63,198 nt of DNA from a virus. Where the stretch lies: IMG/VR virus record IMGVR_UViG_3300037485_001078, positions 1 through 63,198 of that record; one strand, written 5' to 3'. The position numbers were made by a program, and so were the translations under genes. This document shows, piece after piece, positions 31,007 through 40,290 of the stretch. The notes under the pieces were generated by a model that made no database searches, was not told where the DNA came from, and saw nothing but the letters and a program-made list of their open reading frames with translations. Position 1 is the stretch's first letter, and each line of letters opens with the position of its first letter.

Positions 31007-31601
31007 GTTGGCTTTAGACCTGATATTTGAGTACGAAGTCGGTGGTGGCGAGCAGTACTACAACAAGTTCCTGAAACGTTTCACGTGGCCGGGTGGCGCG
31101 TCTGGCCCAACGATTGGAATTGGAATTGACTGCGCGTATTATACCGCAAAGGAACTGGCTAGCCTTTTTTCTTATCTACCCCTCCAGAAACGCAAGCTGG
31201 TTGAAGCTGCAAGCGGAAAAACTGGACTTGCTGGGAAGGAGTATACAAAAGTTTTACGCAACGAGGGGATTGAGATGTCGTGGGAGCAGTCCCAGAAGAT
31301 ATTTATGTACACCACGTGGCCAAAGTTTGCGGCCATAACGGACAAGACATTCCCACGTGCCGACGAGCTCTGTGACTCAGCCTACGGGGCGCTTGTGTCG
31401 CTTGTATTTAATCGCGGCGGCAGTCTTTCTGGGCCGTCACGAGTGGAGATGCGATCTATCCGAGATCTTGTGCCATTGAAAAATTATAACGCGATCGCCA
31501 AGGAAATAAGGCAGATGAAGCGTCTGTGGGAGGGGAAAAACATGGAAGGTTTATTGCGAAGACGGGACGCGGAAGCTAATCTAGTCGCTTCGTGTGCCTA
31601 A
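30990..31601 (+). CDS. Endolysin, lysozyme-like
   Basis: A 203-residue protein with IFEYEVGGGEQYYNKFLK near the N-terminus (catalytic Glu likely E14 or E16), then GASGPTIGIGIDCAYY. The C-terminal side has ALVSLVFNRGG and LLRRRDAEANL. This is the arrangement of phage lysozymes of the GH24/pesticin-like type (E...T/D...RR-x-x-E). There is no signal peptide, so release depends on the holin. It would hydrolyse peptidoglycan. Confidence 0.85.
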   Translation: MKPPSKLALDLIFEYEVGGGEQYYNKFLKRFTWPGGASGPTIGIGIDCAYYTAKELASLFSYLPLQKRKLVEAASGKTGLAGKEYTKVLRNEGIEMSWEQSQKIFMYTTWPKFAAITDKTFPRADELCDSAYGALVSLVFNRGGSLSGPSRVEMRSIRDLVPLKNYNAIAKEIRQMKRLWEGKNMEGLLRRRDAEANLVASCA

Positions 31602-31613
31602 AATTTAATTACT

Positions 31614-31850
31614 ATGTCCAAAAAATATAACGACAAGGCGGAGGTCATCAACAAAGCGATCACCTTCATCACAGAATTTTTAGACAATGCGAACGTGTCG
31701 GTCTTTGTGAACTGGGTAGAAGATGGTGAGACTCATCGGGCGGAAATACTGCGAGGAAATCAATTCGCAATTAAGGGGCAGATAGAAAAGTGGGCGTGTG
31801 AAAACCTTAATGAAGTAAGCGACGGCTACCTCTCAAAAGAAGATGAATAA
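31614..31850 (+). CDS. Hypothetical protein (78 aa)
   Basis: Begins MSKKYNDKAEVINKAITFIT. Alternating strands (VSVFVNWVEDGETHRAEILR) and a helical, acidic end suggest a small alpha/beta domain. It overlaps the endonuclease VII-like gene by 8 bp. No function recognised. Confidence 0.62.
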   Translation: MSKKYNDKAEVINKAITFITEFLDNANVSVFVNWVEDGETHRAEILRGNQFAIKGQIEKWACENLNEVSDGYLSKEDE

Positions 31851-32394
31851 AAAACTAAAGTATGGAGATACCAGAAAAGATGGGTATCGCTTTGGTGGAA
31901 GCAGCACCGTTACCAACAAGTCAGGAGAAAAGAAGAAAATTGAAAAGTGGTACTCCCCAACCTCCTTTTTGAAGCTGGTCAAAGCCTCAAGAACGGCCAC
32001 AAACAGACTTAGAAGGGAGAATCCAGAGAAGTACCGCAAGCAGGCTAGGGACTACAAGGAGGCAAACAAGGAAAAGTACCGAAGTGGTCGCTTAAAACGG
32101 GAATTTGGGATAAGTATCGAAGACTACAACAAAAAACTAAAGCGTCAGGGGGATGGGTGTGCCATTTGCAAGAAGAAATGTGCCTCTGGCAACCATTTAT
32201 CTGTGGATCACTGCCATTCTAGCGGCTTTATCCGTGGTCTCCTATGCAACAAGTGCAATTTGGGCCTTGGACTCTTCAAGGATGACATTATCTTACTTGT
32301 AGAAGCCAAAAAGTACTTGGTAAAACACAAAAAGTTGTCATGCATAAAACAAAAAAAGTCTGCATCCAGATCTCAGGCAAAAAGTGGACGATAG
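31843..32394 (+). CDS. Endonuclease VII-like protein with N-terminal basic module
   Basis: A 183-residue protein. The C-terminal half has CAICKKKC, then LSVDHCHSSGFIRGLLCNKC and NLGLGLFKDD, the recombination endonuclease VII (His-Me finger) signature with zinc-binding Cys pairs and a catalytic DH. The N-terminal half starts MNKKLKYGDTRKDGYRFGGS...EKWYSPTSF and shares the 'GD..DG..F..E-W' pattern of the 9407 and 12978 proteins. It may cut branched DNA, or be a mobile nuclease. The C-terminus overlaps the next gene by 55 bp. Confidence 0.85.
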   Translation: MNKKLKYGDTRKDGYRFGGSSTVTNKSGEKKKIEKWYSPTSFLKLVKASRTATNRLRRENPEKYRKQARDYKEANKEKYRSGRLKREFGISIEDYNKKLKRQGDGCAICKKKCASGNHLSVDHCHSSGFIRGLLCNKCNLGLGLFKDDIILLVEAKKYLVKHKKLSCIKQKKSASRSQAKSGR

Positions 32395-32621
32395 AGTTCG
32401 GGAACCCGGGCAAGACTGGCGGAATCTCCGACGACGCCGTGTGTCTCTACAACGAACGCAGGATTATTCTACGCAGAAAGGCGAAGGGAAGTGTTTTGAA
32501 TTGCACCGCACACGAAATAATCCACGCGAGGTGCCCAGATCTTGACGAGAGCGCAGTCCACGACTGCGGAGACCTCATAGATGAAGCCATGAACAAGATC
32601 CTAGAAAATCTAGTCAATTAG
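32340..32621 (+). CDS. HExxH metallopeptidase-like small protein (93 aa)
   Basis: A 93-residue protein with CTAHEIIHARCPDLDESAVH, an HExxH zinc site with a downstream Glu, followed by a helical tail. It resembles minimal zincin-like proteases of phages. The target is unknown. A start inside the preceding gene (55-bp overlap) is required; an internal start would delete the first strand. Confidence 0.7.
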   Translation: MHKTKKVCIQISGKKWTIEFGNPGKTGGISDDAVCLYNERRIILRRKAKGSVLNCTAHEIIHARCPDLDESAVHDCGDLIDEAMNKILENLVN

Positions 32622-32669
32622 CGTTTTTCATCTTTACACCTTGTCTTACTAACCCTACTTTCTTCATCT

Positions 32670-33926
32670 ATGAGCTGCGATTGTAATTCTACCAACGCGT
32701 ACGGAAACGTTTGCCGTCAGGACATTCCATACCCAAACATCTCTCACGAGTCGGTTCCATCCATGATGGACAACTTGATCTCTTCTCTGTATGGAGTCAT
32801 CGAGAAGACCGTCGTGAACGGACGCATTGTATGGGTTATCCCCTGCGATCCAGTCACCTCTCCCGGTGAAATTGCTTGGCTCCCACGTGAAGATGGAGAG
32901 GGGCTTCTGTGCTACATCTTGCGAGCATTCAATGACGTGTTCCCAGCCGCAGTCACACTTACTGGCGTCCAAACACTCACCAACAAGACTCTCACTGCTC
33001 CCGTAATCAATGCTCCCACAGGCATCCTTGCAAGCGACATTGCTTCAGGTGCTTTTGGAGCTGGAGTTACCCTCGCTGGAACTCAACTCACTGGAACGGT
33101 TCCAAACGCAAGGACTACGGGTACAAACTTGAATAGTCCAGTCACCTTGGTTCTTAGGGACTCAGTCGGAGACTTTGCCGCTGGAGTTATCTCGGCAGAT
33201 CTTCTTGGTGATGTGACTGGTACCATCACAGGAAATGTCACTGGAAACGTCACTGGCAACGTCACTGGCAACGTCACTGGAAACCTTACTGGCAACGCCG
33301 CTACCGCGACCTACGCAACTACTTCAGGTTCTTCCACGACCGCTTCCTCTGTAACAAATCTTTTGGGTGGCGCTACTGGATCTCTGCCATTTCAATCTGG
33401 TGCTGGAACTACCTCGTTCCTTGCTGCTGGAACGGTTGGAAAAATCCTAGTCCAAAATTCAGGATCACCTATTTGGGCAACTGATTACAAAGGGACTACC
33501 ACCAACGATAACGCGCCCGCCGGGTATGTTGGAGAATATATCTCCGCAGCGGTTGCGCTTGCCTCCGCAATAACTCTTACCACAGCAACCGTTGTAGATG
33601 TCACTTCAATCTCTCTAACTGCTGGAGACTGGGACGTCTTTGGAACAGGTGATTTTACCCTTTCCGGTGTTACATCTACGGTTGGAACATATAATTATAT
33701 TGCAGGAGTAAGCACGACTTCCGCCACTCTTGGGATTGAAGAGGCTTTCTTCAACGTTCCCCTTGATATTTCAAACAAGACTGGTGCTTTTAGTAATTCT
33801 CTACCCAAAACTCGTATTTCAATTGCGTCCACAACGACTGTGTACCTAGTCGCAAGAGCCACCTTCACTGGTGGTGGCGCTGTTGTTAAGGCGTTTGGAA
33901 CAATCAAAGCTCGTCGCGTCCGATAA
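32670..33926 (+). CDS. Fibre-like protein with GNVT tetrapeptide repeats
   Basis: A 418-residue Thr/Gly/Val-rich protein. After a Cys-containing N-terminus (MSCDCNSTNAYGNVC) it shows LTGVQTLTNKTLTAPVINAP, a motif frequent in phage fibres. A (GNVT)n run follows (about residues 188-210) and then a C-terminal beta-rich domain ending TFTGGGAVVKAFGTIKARR. Likely a trimeric fibre or spike contacting the host; no chaperone gene is seen next to it. Confidence 0.75.
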   Translation: MSCDCNSTNAYGNVCRQDIPYPNISHESVPSMMDNLISSLYGVIEKTVVNGRIVWVIPCDPVTSPGEIAWLPREDGEGLLCYILRAFNDVFPAAVTLTGVQTLTNKTLTAPVINAPTGILASDIASGAFGAGVTLAGTQLTGTVPNARTTGTNLNSPVTLVLRDSVGDFAAGVISADLLGDVTGTITGNVTGNVTGNVTGNVTGNLTGNAATATYATTSGSSTTASSVTNLLGGATGSLPFQSGAGTTSFLAAGTVGKILVQNSGSPIWATDYKGTTTNDNAPAGYVGEYISAAVALASAITLTTATVVDVTSISLTAGDWDVFGTGDFTLSGVTSTVGTYNYIAGVSTTSATLGIEEAFFNVPLDISNKTGAFSNSLPKTRISIASTTTVYLVARATFTGGGAVVKAFGTIKARRVR

Positions 33927-33938
33927 CTTTTTAATTTT

Positions 33939-34352
33939 ATGTCCTACTCATCCAACCCAGTAAAACTCCCAGAAGGTTTCCATGACCTTGGGGAAAAAAT
34001 CAAACCCCTCGGCATGATGGAGACCGAGATAGAGGTAGAGGAGACCGAAAAAGAGGAAGTCGAAGAAGAGGTTCACTACCCATCTTTGTTTTTCTCGCAT
34101 GCCCCAGAGGGATTGAAGAACCTTCCACAAGCTGGAACTGCAACTATCCACTTCAAAAAGGTAATGGAACGCACCACGAAAGAAGAACGTGATGGAAAGA
34201 ATGTCACCAACTACTGCCTTGAACTTGAGATCCATGGCATCAAGCCATCTGGAAAGTCCGAGATCGATACTAAAGAAGTTGAACCTAACGATGAGGACGC
34301 CATCGAGAAGGGTTTAGAAGATGCGTCAGAAGAAACCTCAACCGAAGACTAA
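33939..34352 (+). CDS. Acidic hypothetical protein (137 aa)
   Basis: Starts MSYSSNPVKLPEGFHDLGEK. Long Glu-rich stretches flank a core with FFSHAPEGLKNLPQAGTATI. Its position between the fibre-like and neck genes suggests a virion or assembly role. No family recognised. Confidence 0.65.
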   Translation: MSYSSNPVKLPEGFHDLGEKIKPLGMMETEIEVEETEKEEVEEEVHYPSLFFSHAPEGLKNLPQAGTATIHFKKVMERTTKEERDGKNVTNYCLELEIHGIKPSGKSEIDTKEVEPNDEDAIEKGLEDASEETSTED

Positions 34353-34356
34353 TACC

Positions 34357-34686
34357 ATGCCCTCAGATCCATCCATGCCCCCTACGGAGGCTCCTACTCC
34401 CTCTCCTATCCCAGCTGGCATGCCAGAGGGCATCCCCGCGCCAATGGACGGCGGTTCTGTAATGATGCAGATGCCAAAGGGAGCTTTTGACACGATCCGA
34501 GACATCGTTAGGCAACTTGCAACTGCTTTGGAGCAGGCTGGTAACCAAGTTGATTCTGAAGCAGCTCAATCCGAAGCCCCTGTCCCAGATGGAATGCTAC
34601 CAGCAGAAGTTCCTGCTGAAATGATTTCTGCTGATGACCAAGATCTCGCAAATTTTGCTCAAGAGCTAAACAATCGCGGGGCGTAA
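34357..34686 (+). CDS. Pro/Met-rich hypothetical protein (109 aa)
   Basis: MPSDPSMPPTEAPTPSPIPA opens a Pro-rich tail. It is followed by a helix (FDTIRDIVRQLATALEQAGN) and an acidic end. ATG at 34357 is in the context ATACCATGC, 4 bp after the previous stop. Possibly a linker or head-completion protein; function unknown. Confidence 0.6.
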   Translation: MPSDPSMPPTEAPTPSPIPAGMPEGIPAPMDGGSVMMQMPKGAFDTIRDIVRQLATALEQAGNQVDSEAAQSEAPVPDGMLPAEVPAEMISADDQDLANFAQELNNRGA

Positions 34687-34698
34687 AATTTAAAAATT

Positions 34699-37600
34699 AT
34701 GTTCGTCTCAGAAATCTTTAGCGAGGCTGCTGAGATTCTAGGAACTACCGACCAAGAGAGGGTATTCCGAAAGTTGACTCAAGCGGTGCAGGCCCTCATG
34801 GAGAGTGGAAATTGGTTCCACACTACCCGTGAGGTCGATGTCTGTACTGGATGGGACGGGTTCACCGTCACCCTTCCAAAAGACATTGAAGTGCCGTTGG
34901 CAATCAATGTCGATGGGTCTCCCATGTACTTTCGCGGGAAACTTTTTCAGTACCACGTAAACCAAGGCGGTAGATTTGAGTCTGTAAATTGGGCTTGGGA
35001 CGACCGAGGATTTGTCGCTACCCAGATGGACATTCGCCAGCCTGCTCAAGTGATTGCTGTAGCCGAAAGCGATGCTGATGTTGGTGCAACACTTCGACTT
35101 GTAGGAACTAATCAATGGAATCGCGATCTGCGATCTCAAACAGCCGATGGAATTGGAGTCGATGGAATCATAATTCCTGTGCATAGTCTCAGTGACTTTG
35201 CACGTGGAACGATCGCACCAGATGGAAATACAATTGCAACACGCGATGTTGCTGTCACTCCAATCACCGATTTTGTTTCTTCCTCTCCACACCAACTCAA
35301 CTCTGGACAAGGAGTGATCCTGTCTACGGTTAGCGGAACCACTCCAACTGGAATTACTGATTCCAACCAATACTTTGTTGGAGTCGTAAACCCTACCACG
35401 ATCCAACTCTACAACGATCCGTTGTACGCACAGAGTGGAACATATCCCATCGCCCTCTCAAGCATCGCTGGAGCAGGAACACTTCGAGTTACCGACCAGA
35501 GAAATGTAAGACTAATTACAACGGTTGAGTTAGCCGCTGCTCCCATTATTACTTTGCAGACTGGCAACGAGGTTACCTTCACTGGGACGCTACCAAGTCC
35601 ATTGATAGCTAATGCGATCTACTTCGTAAATGTTGTGGACTCGACCAACTTGCAAATCTTTGAGACACTTGCTGACGCGCAGGCAAACATCAACCCCGTC
35701 TACCTTACAGGAACCATGGGTTCGTTCTTCATCTATCTCAGAAAGCCGATTGCCCCGGTAACACAGCTCACCTTCACAGTCCCTCACTACTACTCCACGG
35801 GTGACCTAGTGCAGGCAAACTCCAATGGTGGAACCCTTCCGTCCCCCCTAGTTCTTTCACAGAACTACTACGTGTACGTGATCGATGCACTTACTATCAC
35901 TCTCCACGTAAACAATACCGACGCCATAACTGGAAGTAACCCGATAATTCTAACCTCTGCAGGGTCAGGCCAGAATTCGTTGGACAAGTTGATTCCAGCA
36001 ACCGCTGTAATTGGAAACACAAATAACATTCTTGCCAGCAACGTTGGTCTGATCCCAGCAACTGGATCTGGAGCTGTTGTCACAGCGCGAGTCGCAGGCC
36101 CAGTCACAACCGCAACCGTAACGGTAGCTGGCTCTGGGTACACAAGCGCTCCAAGTGTTGCCTTCGATAGTGTTGGCGGAACTGGGTACGTATCGACTCC
36201 AAGTGTTCAGTTCGTTGGTGGAGCGGGAATTGGTGCAGTGTTCACAGCAAACATCGCTGGCGGGAAAATCACTTCATTCACACAAGTCTCTGGTGGCTCA
36301 GGATACACATTTGCGCCAGAAGTAGTCATAACTGGAGGAAGTGGATTCGGTGCTGCTGCTCACGCTATCGTCACGTCGGGAGCCATTAGTTCCTTGGTTC
36401 TTGACCCCGTCGGAACAGGAGTCACCGCACACGCACTCTTCAACTCTGGCTCTGGGCAAGTCACAAATGTTGTTATCGACAACCCCGGTACTGGGTACGA
36501 ATTCCCCCCAAGAGTCACTCTCTCTGGTGGCGGCGGTGCAAATGCTGCAGCAACCGTAGCAATCACAACATCTTTCGTTACGGGATACACCGTCGTAAAT
36601 GGTGGATCTGGATACACTTACCCACCTGCCGTTTCAATCGTAGGTGGCGGTGGAACTGGTGCATCTGCAACGGCAAACGTTCAGAGTGGAGTGGTAGTCT
36701 CCCTAACTGTGGTAGCCAACGGAACTGGGTACGCAGCAGCGCCCGGAGTCAATTTGATTCCATCAACGGGTGCCTTCGTTCAATTCTCTAGCACTGGCAC
36801 CCTACCAGCACCACTTGTTCAAGGCACAACGTACCGGGCGGAAGCGCCTCTCTCTGCCAATGGATTCACCGTTGTTGGCGCTGATTTCTCTCCTGTAAAC
36901 ATCAATTCCCTTGGTTCTGGCACTCTGTATGTCGTTATCGCTCGAGCATTTGGTGTTTCCTTCACAAACGAGTGGACTGGCGACTTCTCAACAACCCCAA
37001 CAGGGACAGCAATCTATTTTGGGTCTGATTACCTCTTGCCAATCACTTCTCCTGCAATCGATTCGAGCACAGAGTTCTGGTTGCGTAAGATTAGCAACAC
37101 GACCGCCACTGTATACGACACCGAGGCACATGCCAACGCTGGAGGCACAACAGGCAAAATAACAGTCACTGCCTTTGGTTCTGGTCAATCCTACTTCGCC
37201 ATCAAACAAGCTGCATCTGCCAATCCTCATGCCAATCAGGTGTCAATCGATACGGTTCAATACCTAAAGGATGACCAGACGGTACGTTTCAATACTACAG
37301 GAACCTTTCCAGCACCTCTTCTGGCAAATACAGATTACACAATTAGGATTGTTGAGTCCAACGTCGCAATATATCGACTTGGACTTCTTGTTGATTTCAC
37401 AAGTATTGGTGTCGGTCAGTTGAAGTTGACTGTAGCGCGTGATTTCACCGTTGTTCCGGCTACCACATTAACTCTTACCAATGCTTTTTTTGATACGGGG
37501 ACGGAAGTGATTCCTCGCGCCAACGAGGGTGACAGTCTGCCAACCCCGTTAGTCCCCGCAACCGCTTATTTCGTAAGGTTCTACGACAAAAACGAAATTG

Positions 37601-38151
37601 AATTGTACGACACCTTTGCTCATTCCACTGGCACAGGCACTACAGGTAGGGTTTCCTATACAAACACTGGTGACACCCTCACTAGCACCTTTGTTGTGGA
37701 TGCAATTAAGGATCTCACTCTGGTAAAGGCAATCTATCATGTCGAAAAACCGATTACACAGGGTTATATTAGCCTCTACGCATACGATTATGGCCGCAGC
37801 AACGACATGACATTGATCGGTCAATATCATCCGACCGAAGTGAACCCCATGTATCGCCGCGTACGACTTGGATCAGCATGCTCATGGGCTAGAATTCTCT
37901 ATCGAGTCAAAGCACCGAGAATAACTAGTATGTACGACTACATCCCAGTTGAGCAGGAACGTGCTTTGATTGCTGCTGTTCACGCTGCTGATCTTGAGGA
38001 CAAGGATTTCATGGAGCAGGCTGCAAAGTACTGGACGATGGCGCTTAACTACCTAAAGAATCAACAGAACAGCATGGATGGACACGCCTTTACACCACCA
38101 CAAATCAATAATATTACTTACGGAGATGGCACAGATCCTGTGATGTTCTAG
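34699..38151 (+). CDS. Neck/adaptor-like protein (gp11-type) with a large beta-rich insertion
   Basis: A 1150-residue protein. The first 90 residues (IFSEAAEILGTTDQERVFRK...) and the last 140 (from AIYHVEKPITQGYISLYAYD to the end) resemble T7 gp11-type adaptors, usually about 200 residues in all. Between them lie six or more related beta-rich units with PLPSPL...YFVNVVD/YYVYVID patterns and, at about 474-690, GSGYT-x-x-P-x-V glycine-rich repeats. The insertion would decorate the outside of the neck. The following gene is the nozzle, which supports the adaptor assignment. Confidence 0.72.
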   Translation: MFVSEIFSEAAEILGTTDQERVFRKLTQAVQALMESGNWFHTTREVDVCTGWDGFTVTLPKDIEVPLAINVDGSPMYFRGKLFQYHVNQGGRFESVNWAWDDRGFVATQMDIRQPAQVIAVAESDADVGATLRLVGTNQWNRDLRSQTADGIGVDGIIIPVHSLSDFARGTIAPDGNTIATRDVAVTPITDFVSSSPHQLNSGQGVILSTVSGTTPTGITDSNQYFVGVVNPTTIQLYNDPLYAQSGTYPIALSSIAGAGTLRVTDQRNVRLITTVELAAAPIITLQTGNEVTFTGTLPSPLIANAIYFVNVVDSTNLQIFETLADAQANINPVYLTGTMGSFFIYLRKPIAPVTQLTFTVPHYYSTGDLVQANSNGGTLPSPLVLSQNYYVYVIDALTITLHVNNTDAITGSNPIILTSAGSGQNSLDKLIPATAVIGNTNNILASNVGLIPATGSGAVVTARVAGPVTTATVTVAGSGYTSAPSVAFDSVGGTGYVSTPSVQFVGGAGIGAVFTANIAGGKITSFTQVSGGSGYTFAPEVVITGGSGFGAAAHAIVTSGAISSLVLDPVGTGVTAHALFNSGSGQVTNVVIDNPGTGYEFPPRVTLSGGGGANAAATVAITTSFVTGYTVVNGGSGYTYPPAVSIVGGGGTGASATANVQSGVVVSLTVVANGTGYAAAPGVNLIPSTGAFVQFSSTGTLPAPLVQGTTYRAEAPLSANGFTVVGADFSPVNINSLGSGTLYVVIARAFGVSFTNEWTGDFSTTPTGTAIYFGSDYLLPITSPAIDSSTEFWLRKISNTTATVYDTEAHANAGGTTGKITVTAFGSGQSYFAIKQAASANPHANQVSIDTVQYLKDDQTVRFNTTGTFPAPLLANTDYTIRIVESNVAIYRLGLLVDFTSIGVGQLKLTVARDFTVVPATTLTLTNAFFDTGTEVIPRANEGDSLPTPLVPATAYFVRFYDKNEIELYDTFAHSTGTGTTGRVSYTNTGDTLTSTFVVDAIKDLTLVKAIYHVEKPITQGYISLYAYDYGRSNDMTLIGQYHPTEVNPMYRRVRLGSACSWARILYRVKAPRITSMYDYIPVEQERALIAAVHAADLEDKDFMEQAAKYWTMALNYLKNQQNSMDGHAFTPPQINNITYGDGTDPVMF

Positions 38152-38155
38152 TCCT

Positions 38156-40288
38156 ATGAAATCTCCTAACGTAACTGAAGGTAGAGTTGAAAAAGTGACT
38201 GCTGGATGGATTCACGGTGTGAATAGCGTTCGCAATCCTTGGAATCTTCCTGCGGATCAACTCAAGTGGGGAGTCAATGTGGCGGTTCGTGGTGGAGTGG
38301 CACAGACCAGACCCGGACAGGGCATGAAGCTCTCCTTGCCACCCGGCAACCTGCAGGGAGGAACTTTCTTCGCCTCCAACAAGCAGGCAAAAGCAGCCAG
38401 CACTCAAACTTCAAGCTCTGGAACAACCACAACCTCAGCGACTATCTTTAATTACGATGGATCACAATCGTTTGAGAGTGAGTTGCCGTACGTTCTTTTT
38501 GCAGTTGGCGGATCCGTTTATTTCTCCCCCTTTCCACTGACTCAACCGAAGGACTGGAACGACTACAAGCTAACCAACATTCGTTTAGATCCCGGTGTTA
38601 AGGAAGTTGTGTTCCATGTGGCCACCCAAACTTCTACCTTAAACGATAGCGGTGACGTGACGGTGACACCATCAAACCGAGTTGTTATTATTCAAGATGG
38701 AGTGAGTTCTCCCGCCTATTGGGATGGTTCAGACAAGATTGGAGGTCAAGACAGCAAAATCCCTATTGGATATTGGATGGCTTTCTCAGGTAACCGCTTA
38801 TGGGTAGCGGCTGGCAATGTTGTTTTGGCTTCCGACATCGGAAACCCTTTTAGTTGGGTAGAAAGAACACAAGGAGCTGGTCGAGGTGACTTTTCCTTCC
38901 CACGACCTATCACGGCACTCGTGGATTATGTCGGACAGAACAACGATACTCGAATGATTGTCTTCACAGACCGCTCCACCTACTCTTTAGCTAGTGGAGT
39001 TCTGGACAGGTCTCAGTGGGCAACTACCGCAAATTTCCAGAACACGCTCTACCCATCACTTGGATGTGTTGCAGGCAAGTCAATAGCATTCCAAGCTGGT
39101 CTCATGTGGTGGTATTCACGTGGCGGTCTTGTAAACGCCAACGTTGCATCTTCCGCCTACCTATCATCACAGGTTCTGTACAAGGATGTTGAGATGACGC
39201 GAATAAAGCGTTTTATGCCAGCAGACACCTCAAGTATCTGTGCGGCGTCTTTTGAAAATTACTTGCTATACTCAATCCCGTATCTTGAAGCGTTGCCAAG
39301 TGCGACCATGGTTCTCGATTACGCAGCAGCAAGTGAATTGAATCAAGACCCAATACCTGCATGGGCTGGTGTATGGACTGGCACTCGTCCCATTGAGTGG
39401 ATGCCGGGTACCGTTGGCCAGCAACCTAGATTATTCCATCTTTCGGTAGACTACGTCCCGACCAACGACGGATCTTACAATCACTTGTGGGAGTCTTTCT
39501 TGCCACAAAGAGTTGATAGTTATTTACAACTTAATCCAGACGGCAGCGCCGACACCAAGTACTCACGCATCTATTGTCAGGCAGAAACAGCCTTGATGGG
39601 TGACGGCATGGATCTAAAGCAACTAAAGTTCGGGGAGTTGGAGTGTTCCCAAATAGGTGGAACCGTTGACTTGAGGGTATCGTACAGGGGGAGCAAGGGA
39701 GCATATATCCCAATCTTAAATACTAGGTTGCTTGCTGTTACCGACCCCTATCAGTTTGATCAGGCACCAGAAGCTGAAACCATAGCAAGCTATGGAATTC
39801 TTAGGACGCAACATCGAAGGATCTCAACCGAGTCAGTTGGGAGACCACCATCAAACTCGTGCGAGTCAAACATGGCGCTAGACTTAGACAAGGCATTTAG
39901 TTTTCTAGTTGAGTGGTGCGGAGAACTTGGCGTTGAGGTGGTGCGTATGTTCATGGATCCCTTCCAAGAGACTTCCGTTGGCATTCCACAAACTAACGAA
40001 AAGATCTCTTGTGTCGTTCATGAAAATGGAATCACTAGTCAAGTTGAGTTGCTAGAGTCTCCGTACGAAGTCGCTAACTACAATCAAGAGTCTTGGTTTG
40101 CTACCGAGACACAAACTTTTAATTCTAATTGTGCTCCCGGTAGTTCAGGACTAAGCATTGCTGCTACCGCAACCGCTTCTGCACAATCATTTGTCTCCTT
40201 GGCGGACGCCAAACAAAAGGCGACCACACTTGCATTGCAAGAGGCGTCGAATGCTGCGTATAAGTATAGGCAACAGAACCCTTGTTAA
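38156..40288 (+). CDS. Tail nozzle protein (gp12-type)
   Basis: A 710-residue protein starting MKSPNVTEGRVEKVTAGWIH. Beta-rich with recurrent GNRLWVAAGNVVLASD, TDRSTYSLASGV and FENYLLYSIPYLEA blocks, as in podovirus nozzle proteins with a propeller-like core (T7 gp12-like). The C-terminal 50 residues (AATATASAQSFVSLADAKQK) form an Ala/Gln-rich helix. It begins 4 bp after the adaptor gene; the pair would form the short tail tube. Confidence 0.75.
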   Translation: MKSPNVTEGRVEKVTAGWIHGVNSVRNPWNLPADQLKWGVNVAVRGGVAQTRPGQGMKLSLPPGNLQGGTFFASNKQAKAASTQTSSSGTTTTSATIFNYDGSQSFESELPYVLFAVGGSVYFSPFPLTQPKDWNDYKLTNIRLDPGVKEVVFHVATQTSTLNDSGDVTVTPSNRVVIIQDGVSSPAYWDGSDKIGGQDSKIPIGYWMAFSGNRLWVAAGNVVLASDIGNPFSWVERTQGAGRGDFSFPRPITALVDYVGQNNDTRMIVFTDRSTYSLASGVLDRSQWATTANFQNTLYPSLGCVAGKSIAFQAGLMWWYSRGGLVNANVASSAYLSSQVLYKDVEMTRIKRFMPADTSSICAASFENYLLYSIPYLEALPSATMVLDYAAASELNQDPIPAWAGVWTGTRPIEWMPGTVGQQPRLFHLSVDYVPTNDGSYNHLWESFLPQRVDSYLQLNPDGSADTKYSRIYCQAETALMGDGMDLKQLKFGELECSQIGGTVDLRVSYRGSKGAYIPILNTRLLAVTDPYQFDQAPEAETIASYGILRTQHRRISTESVGRPPSNSCESNMALDLDKAFSFLVEWCGELGVEVVRMFMDPFQETSVGIPQTNEKISCVVHENGITSQVELLESPYEVANYNQESWFATETQTFNSNCAPGSSGLSIAATATASAQSFVSLADAKQKATTLALQEASNAAYKYRQQNPC

Positions 40289-40290
40289 TT

